Positions 36,660-39,957 of a stretch of 39,957 bases of DNA are shown here, one piece after another. Source of the DNA: an uncultured Desulfobulbaceae bacterium (GTDB lineage Bacteria; Desulfobacterota; Desulfobulbia; Desulfobulbales; Desulfobulbaceae); the NCBI GenBank assembly GCA_947259225.1, contig CAMYLK010000009.1:81599-121555 (forward strand), given 5' to 3'. Positions within the stretch are counted from its first letter, which is position 1, and each line of letters opens with the position of its first letter. Made by a program: the position numbers and the translations under genes. The notes under the pieces were generated by a model, which was not told where the DNA came from, ran no database searches, and saw nothing but the letters and a program-made list of their open reading frames with translations.

Positions 36660-37145
36660 TTACCTGTTAATATCTCTTAAGGAATTTGCATAGGCAAGAA
36701 ATTTTTTTGGGTTCTCAGGAGTTATAACTACTTTTGATTCGGGAGTTTCAATAAGCATTAACTTCGATCTTTCACCGGTTGAAACATAAGCTCGGAAAAC
36801 GCCATACTTTTTATTCCAGAAAAAACCTGTTCCCGCAAAAATACCTCCATTTCCCCATAGGCGGATGGTGAATGAAGGTTTATTTTCGTCAATAAGTGAA
36901 CATTTAGATATCGGTCCAAAAACTTTCTTGCTTAAGCGAGAATTAATAATTAATTGATCTCCATTTAACTCATAGGCAATTGGAGCAGATAAATAACAGA
37001 ACAGGGCTATCGTGAACATAAATATTCCAGCCCATAAAAGTACAAAATTGAAAAAGGCTCCAATAAACATTCCTCCAGTAAGAACCAAAATTAAAGATGT
37101 GACAATCTTAATAGATAAAGACGTAGGCGCAACATTTTGTCTCAT
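36660..37145 (-). CDS. Membrane protein with bacterial PH domain (bPH_5-like, cassette gene)
   Basis: The 161-residue product has two hydrophobic segments near the N terminus (IVTSLILVLTGGMFIGAFF, LLWAGIFMFTIALFCYLSA). A beta-rich domain follows: ELNGDQLIINSRLSKKVFG, IRLWGNGGIFAGTGFFWNKK, YGVFRAYVSTGERSKLMLIE, TPESKVVITPENPKKFLAYA. This is the order of small bacterial pleckstrin-homology-like proteins of the PF10882 type. The PH domain probably faces the cytoplasm, ligand unknown. It is followed by attC site 2. Upstream, only 52 bases separate it from the DUF998 gene, without a recognisable complete attC. Confidence 0.8.
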   Translation of the reverse strand: MRQNVAPTSLSIKIVTSLILVLTGGMFIGAFFNFVLLWAGIFMFTIALFCYLSAPIAYELNGDQLIINSRLSKKVFGPISKCSLIDENKPSFTIRLWGNGGIFAGTGFFWNKKYGVFRAYVSTGERSKLMLIETPESKVVITPENPKKFLAYANSLRDINR

Positions 37146-37197
37146 TTTATTACACTCGGATTCTAACGTGAAGTTCAGTTTCCGTGGCCTTTTGCGG

Positions 37198-37758
37198 TCA
37201 ACAGGAATGCTTTGTTTGCCATGTTTCTGGGTATTTTATCCAAAGCCAACCAAGTATTTGGAGATACATAGCCCTTTGGATTATCCCTTGGTAGTTAGGG
37301 TAAGAAAGTATCAGAACAGGAAAAACAATTGCTACCAACGCCATGTAGAAACAAATTAGTCTCTGCGTTTTCTTTGTACGAAATCCTTGCCAGATAAAGC
37401 CAACTGTTATTACTGTTCCCGCGACGCTTGCTAAGATTCCATGTAAATTATGGTATGTAGAGTTATATGCCAAAGATGCATCGAGTGGTTTGTGTGGAAA
37501 AACGCCTACAACTGCCATTACCAACCCAAAAAGAATGAAGGGGAGTAATGAGATTTGGAAACTTTTAAATCCATCAAAAGCAATAGTTCCTCCAAGTATG
37601 ACAAAAGCAGTGATCATAATGAAGTTATTTTTAGTATGCTGTGCGCCAAGCTCACTGATGAGATTAGAAATTATAGAATAGTCATTAACGGTGTATATTG
37701 GGCCCAGCACAACAGTAATTGCAAAAATGGAAATTCCAATTCTTGTTAAAGTGGTCAT
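37198..37758 (-). CDS. DUF998-family membrane protein (cassette gene)
   Basis: The 186-residue product has about six hydrophobic segments, with the DUF998 features ISNLISELGAQHTKNNFIM near the start of helix 2 and VVGVFPHKPLDASLAYNSTY, HNLHGILASVAGTVITVGFI in the middle. Family proteins are multi-pass membrane proteins without known activity. The ATG at 37758 lies 36 bases after the core of attC site 3. Its own downstream attC is absent or very degraded (only ttctaac at 37161-37167 on the plus strand recalls a core), so it may share a cassette with the PH-domain gene. Confidence 0.85.
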   Translation of the reverse strand: MTTLTRIGISIFAITVVLGPIYTVNDYSIISNLISELGAQHTKNNFIMITAFVILGGTIAFDGFKSFQISLLPFILFGLVMAVVGVFPHKPLDASLAYNSTYHNLHGILASVAGTVITVGFIWQGFRTKKTQRLICFYMALVAIVFPVLILSYPNYQGIIQRAMYLQILGWLWIKYPETWQTKHSC

Positions 37759-37793
37759 TTGTTATCTTTTGTTCAGTTCCCTGCATAGTTTAC

Positions 37794-37907
37794 ACTTAAC
37801 GACTGGTCTAACCGGCTAACGGAAGAGCCGTCAGAAAGCAAGCGACCCGCAGACATGTTAAAAAGTAGCCTAGGCAGGACGGTCCGGTTTATAGGCTGGC
37901 TGTATGT
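37794..37907 (-). repeat. attC site 3
   Basis: On the minus strand R'' is ACATACA (37907-37901), then CTATAAACCGGACCGTCC with the L'' arm. The middle is the conserved CTACTTTTTAACATGTCTGC and GGGTCGCTTGCTTTCTGACG. The L' arm AGCCGGTTAGAC and core GTTAAGT (37800-37794) follow. The stop codon of the frame-restored upstream gene lies inside it, as is usual for cassettes. Confidence 0.8.
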
Positions 37908-38295
37908 TTAAATTCCTTTTTAACTTTTGAATGCAACAAAAAGAATGCTCCAGATAAACAGAGCAGGAACATCGGGCTTAATAACACCATCCCGACTAAC
38001 CCTTGCCCGGTGTGATCGTTTTTTATGAGCCATACAGCCATACGATTTCAAAAATAAAATAGCCAACGAACATGAAAGAGAAAATTATCATAGATTTTCT
38101 CGCAATATTCTTCAAAAGGAATAGGGCGGAACCTAAGGCAGAAAGTAATAGCCCACAGATTGAATAAAATATACATGTCGGAACGTCATTGCACCCTGAG
38201 GCGGTAGGGAAAAAAAATAGCATAGCAATGAATCCAATGACCACCACTAGAATGGAATATGTTCTTATAAGTATTCTTGAGGTATTATTTTTCAT
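37889..38295 (-). pseudogene. Four-helix membrane protein frameshifted by an 8-bp tandem duplication (cassette gene)
   Basis: As it stands, translation from 38295 stops at 38023 after 90 residues with three hydrophobic segments (YSILVVVIGFIAMLFFF; IFYSICGLLLSALGSALFLL; MIIFSFMFVGYFIFEIVWL). The minus strand holds GTATGGCT twice in tandem at 38043-38028. Removing one copy turns EIVWLYGS-stop into EIVWLIKNDHTGQGLVG. It adds a fourth hydrophobic segment (MVLLSPMFLLCLSGAFFLL) and a basic tail, ending at TAA 37891-37889 inside attC site 3, for 132 residues. A stop inside the attC is the normal cassette layout, which supports the restored frame as the ancestral one. Family unknown. The separate second frame could also be read from an ATG in the duplication (MAVWLIKND). 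Confidence 0.8.
38028..38043 (-). repeat. 8-bp tandem duplication causing a frameshift
   Basis: Two adjacent exact copies of agccatac (plus strand), 38028-38035 and 38036-38043. One copy restores the long frame; two copies break it. Confidence 0.9.
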
Positions 38296-38304
38296 ATAAT
38301 GCCC

Positions 38305-38397
38305 GAGCTAACGGGCAACGATTAATCGGAGTAATGACACACTGTCATTGTTTTTGAACATCCACATTATTTTGCCCGGTTGATGCCCTGGTTAGCT
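38305..38397 (-). repeat. attC site 4, of a different sequence type
   Basis: Here the outer boxes match perfectly: AGCTAAC (38397-38391) and GTTAGCT (38312-38306). Inner arms include GGGCATCAACCGGGCA against TGCCC and CGATTAATCG. The middle is unlike sites 1, 2, 3 and 6. At 93 bases it is also the shortest. It probably came with its lipoprotein cassette from another integron. Confidence 0.75.
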
Positions 38398-38413
38398 TGT
38401 TGAATTTATTTAA

Positions 38414-38932
38414 TTAGTATATTTTCACTGTTTTCATTGAGTTGTCAAAAATACTTTCAAACTGGCCTAGACTTGGTTCAGCACAAGTTGCTGAGATAAT
38501 GTAAACTTCTCTTTTATTATAGAAGACATAGTTAATATGAATTACTGGGGTACTTTCAGCATTTACTCTTCTTGCTTTGATTTTTAACCCGCTGCTAGTA
38601 CCACCCTCAGTTTGAAATGCTGATTTCTCAACAATCTTATAGTTCGGATACAATCTTTTTTTATTCCCTAGGTACGCCTCTAATGGTTGCTGAATATCAC
38701 TTTGCTTAACGTACATTTCGAGTTGAATGTTAGGTTTGATACCATATTGAATTTCTGTAAAGATTGTTTGATAGTTGCTGCTTGGTATTTTTGTTCGCGA
38801 CCAATTGTCTGGAGTGACCAAAGACAAGTTGGTATCAGCATATGTGAAGCGAGTTGCAGGGTAGGGGCCAGATTCTTGGCTACAACCGTAGATAAATAAA
38901 CAAAGAAGACTAAATGCTAAATATTTTTTCAT
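38414..38932 (-). CDS. DcrB/PsbP-like lipoprotein (cassette gene)
   Basis: The 172-residue product has a lipoprotein signal (YLAFSLLCLFIYGCSQES) with the lipobox IYGC. The domain has the pattern FTYADTNLSLVTPDNWSRTK, then IQLEMYVKQSDIQQPLEAYL, SGLKIKARRVNAESTPVIHI and FYNKREVYIISATC. Two C-terminal blocks, LGQFESIFDNSMKTVKIY, are typical of DcrB/PsbP-fold proteins. It is probably anchored in the inner or outer membrane, facing the periplasm, role unknown. The ATG at 38932 is only seven bases from the core of attC site 5 and has no ribosome-binding site. Confidence 0.82.
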   Translation of the reverse strand: MKKYLAFSLLCLFIYGCSQESGPYPATRFTYADTNLSLVTPDNWSRTKIPSSNYQTIFTEIQYGIKPNIQLEMYVKQSDIQQPLEAYLGNKKRLYPNYKIVEKSAFQTEGGTSSGLKIKARRVNAESTPVIHINYVFYNKREVYIISATCAEPSLGQFESIFDNSMKTVKIY

Positions 38933-38938
38933 TACGTA

Positions 38939-39047
38939 AGCTAACGTTGATCTAACCTGAACGGATTATCCTTTGGTAGAAGCAATGAAACACTGCCCTA
39001 GACAACAAGCACGATGGGTGGACGGTCAGGTTTACATGCTATTAGGC
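38939..39047 (-). repeat. attC site 5
   Basis: R'' is GCCTAAT (39047-39041), in which the upstream gene's TAA stop lies. L'' is AACCTGACCG; L' is CGTTCAGGTTAG; the core is GTTAGCT (38945-38939). The middle differs from the dominant type although GACCGTCC is shared. Confidence 0.8.
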
Positions 39048-39749
39048 GTTTATTTCATTGTGAAGTCTATTTAATATAATAATTTTCTGCCAGATTTTGC
39101 GGCTTAGACCGGTAGTGAGATTCTCAATTTCATTAACAGCAGCTATCACTATTTGGTCTCTCAAATTTTCGCCATATATAGCAGCAATTTTACCTACTAG
39201 TGACAACATTTCACTAGAGTAATTTAGGTACCTGGTTAATTCATACGGTGTGAAAGGTAAATTAGGTGATGAGGGTGTAATTACTTGTTTTGTTAATATT
39301 TTGCTCGGGTCTTTTGTCAACTGGTGCATATCTATTACGTGTGCAACAGCACGAAGTTCATACAATGCCGTTAACGCTCTTTTACGTTTAAGTCTTGTCT
39401 CAAAAGTGACAAGAAATATTAATGTTGCACCTATTAATATAACATTATTTAGTCCAGCTTCTAGAATTTGTATAAACTCTCCCCAAGTAAAAACATCGGC
39501 TGTAACTTTGATGTAATTAGAGCTGTATATCAATACAGCTAAACTTATTAATATTACTATAACCACTAAGATTCTTACGCTAAAATTTGGTTTAGAAAAC
39601 CTGATAGCTCTTTTCTTGCTTTCTTGTGCTATTATAATTAATTCTTCACACACTTTATTTAAACCAGAATCAGGAAATCTTTCCTGTATTCTTTTGCTAA
39701 GAATTCCAATGTTCTTTATAGTTTTTTCTTCGTCTAATCTACGGTCCAT
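39042..39749 (-). CDS. Two-helix membrane protein of unknown function (cassette gene)
   Basis: The 235-residue product has a charged N-terminal helix (LSKRIQERFPDSGLNKVCEE) and two hydrophobic segments (SVRILVVIVILISLAVLIYS at about 57-76; NVILIGATLIFLVTFETR at about 101-118). A long helical cytoplasmic or periplasmic tail follows (NLRDQIVIAAVNEIENLTTG). No family is recognised. The stop codon TAA is part of the R'' box of attC site 5. The ATG lies 13 bases after the core of attC site 6, without a ribosome-binding site. Confidence 0.78.
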   Translation of the reverse strand: MDRRLDEEKTIKNIGILSKRIQERFPDSGLNKVCEELIIIAQESKKRAIRFSKPNFSVRILVVIVILISLAVLIYSSNYIKVTADVFTWGEFIQILEAGLNNVILIGATLIFLVTFETRLKRKRALTALYELRAVAHVIDMHQLTKDPSKILTKQVITPSSPNLPFTPYELTRYLNYSSEMLSLVGKIAAIYGENLRDQIVIAAVNEIENLTTGLSRKIWQKIIILNRLHNEINA

Positions 39750-39762
39750 AAGTATTTTTAGT

Positions 39763-39851
39763 GCCTAACGTTGAGCTAACCGGCCCCCGGAAGGACTGTC
39801 CAAAAGCTAGCGACCCGAAGCCGTTTCAAAAAAGTCGCCTAGGTCGGACGG
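39763..39851 (-). repeat. attC site 6, truncated by an insertion sequence
   Basis: The core is the canonical GTTAGGC (39769-39763), then the L' arm GGCCGGTTAGC and the conserved middle (GACCTAGGCGACTTTTTTGA, GGGTCGCTAGCTTTTGG). Homology to site 2 ends at ggacggt, exactly where the IS end begins. The R'' half, if present, is beyond the element. Confidence 0.8.
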
Positions 39852-39957
39852 TGATCTTCCCCCGATAAAACGGACACGGTTTGTTTTCATGTAGTTAGTT
39901 TTTCATATTCAGCAGGCGGGTAATACCCGATCCCCGAATGCAACCTTTTATGATTAT
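39852..39957 (-). mobile_element. IS3-family insertion sequence, 3' end only
   Basis: The plus strand begins TGATCTTCCCCCGATAAAAC with a TG tip and a GC-rich inverted-repeat-like end, typical of IS3-family termini. A transposase C terminus lies just inside it. The rest of the element is outside the window. It interrupts attC site 6. Confidence 0.8.
39887..39957 (-). CDS. IS3-family transposase OrfB, C-terminal fragment
   Basis: The frame enters from the right edge and reads NHKRLHSGIGYYPPAEYEKL and two more residues before TGA at 39889-39887. The H-S-G-x-G-Y-x-x-P-A-E-Y block is the hallmark end of the DDE (rve) integrase domain of IS3-family OrfB. The catalytic residues lie outside the window. 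The coding part ends 35 bases before the IS tip, as is usual for the family. Confidence 0.88.
   Translation of the reverse strand, partial: NHKRLHSGIGYYPPAEYEKLTT

Noticed and set aside
37161..37198. A seventh complete attC between the DUF998 and PH-domain genes
   Set aside because: Only a core-like GTTAGAA is present; there is no pairing arm or R'' box within the 52 bases.
35460..39957. Repeats as a CRISPR array or REP elements
   Set aside because: Units are about 90-125 bp, differ from each other, are spaced by whole genes and have paired attC-type cores; CRISPR repeats are short, near identical and spaced by about 30-40 bp.
1..39957. tRNA or rRNA genes
   Set aside because: No cloverleaf with a GTTCGA-type T arm and CCA end, and no rRNA-like blocks, were found on reading.

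Overview
The window looks like a chromosomal segment of a Gram-negative, anaerobic bacterium of the Desulfobacterota (deltaproteobacterial, sulfate-reducer-like) type. The pointers are an AhbD-type radical SAM heme synthase beside HemE, a set of outer-membrane lipoproteins and murein enzymes (MltD-like, MltG, a class A penicillin-binding protein), a PF04392-type binding protein next to a hybrid histidine kinase, and a TetR/MFP/RND efflux operon. The family assignments rest on motifs read by eye; the taxon is an inference.

Positions 1-9,000: a redoxin-TPR protein whose 5' end lies outside the window, a strong terminator, a substrate-binding protein gene broken by an in-frame TGA and a frameshift, a hybrid sensor kinase directly downstream, then on the minus strand a TraB-family membrane protein with the ribosome-assembly protein YhbY, and an MltD-like LysM transglycosylase. 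Positions 9,300-17,250 (plus strand): a very long class A PBP with a large insert in its transpeptidase domain, a TPR lipoprotein paired with a coiled-coil membrane protein, a small gene broken by one in-frame TGA, and a zinc alcohol dehydrogenase. Positions 17,400-23,900: mltG and lon (minus), a beta-helix acyl/nucleotidyltransferase-like protein, two unrecognised proteins and a universal stress protein.

Positions 24,000-28,000 form a tight plus-strand operon: AhbD-like radical SAM protein, HemE, HD-domain hydrolase, a stand-alone PAS protein and a metallo-beta-lactamase-fold hydrolase. A DmeF-like metal exporter follows on the minus strand. Positions 29,248-34,440 hold a tetR-MFP-RND efflux operon (minus strand) with overlapping stop/start codons. 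Its promoter is flanked by two near-identical 15-bp palindromic operators. A small c-type cytochrome and a DUF302 protein follow.

From about 35,500 to the right edge the character changes: AT-rich, small genes all on the minus strand, separated by about 90-125-bp imperfect palindromes with GTTA-type core sites. This is a gene-cassette array of an integron (six attC sites recognised, plus one doubtful terminal one). Cassettes encode a GNAT acetyltransferase, a bacterial-PH-domain membrane protein, a DUF998 protein, a DcrB/PsbP-like lipoprotein and membrane proteins of unknown role. One cassette gene is frameshifted by an exact 8-bp tandem duplication. The rightmost attC is cut by an IS3-family element that runs out of the window. 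The integrase is not in the window and, from the orientation, should lie to the right.

The most unusual content is the cassette array and the several simple lesions (two in-frame TGA codons, one homopolymer frameshift, one 8-bp duplication) that break otherwise well preserved reading frames.
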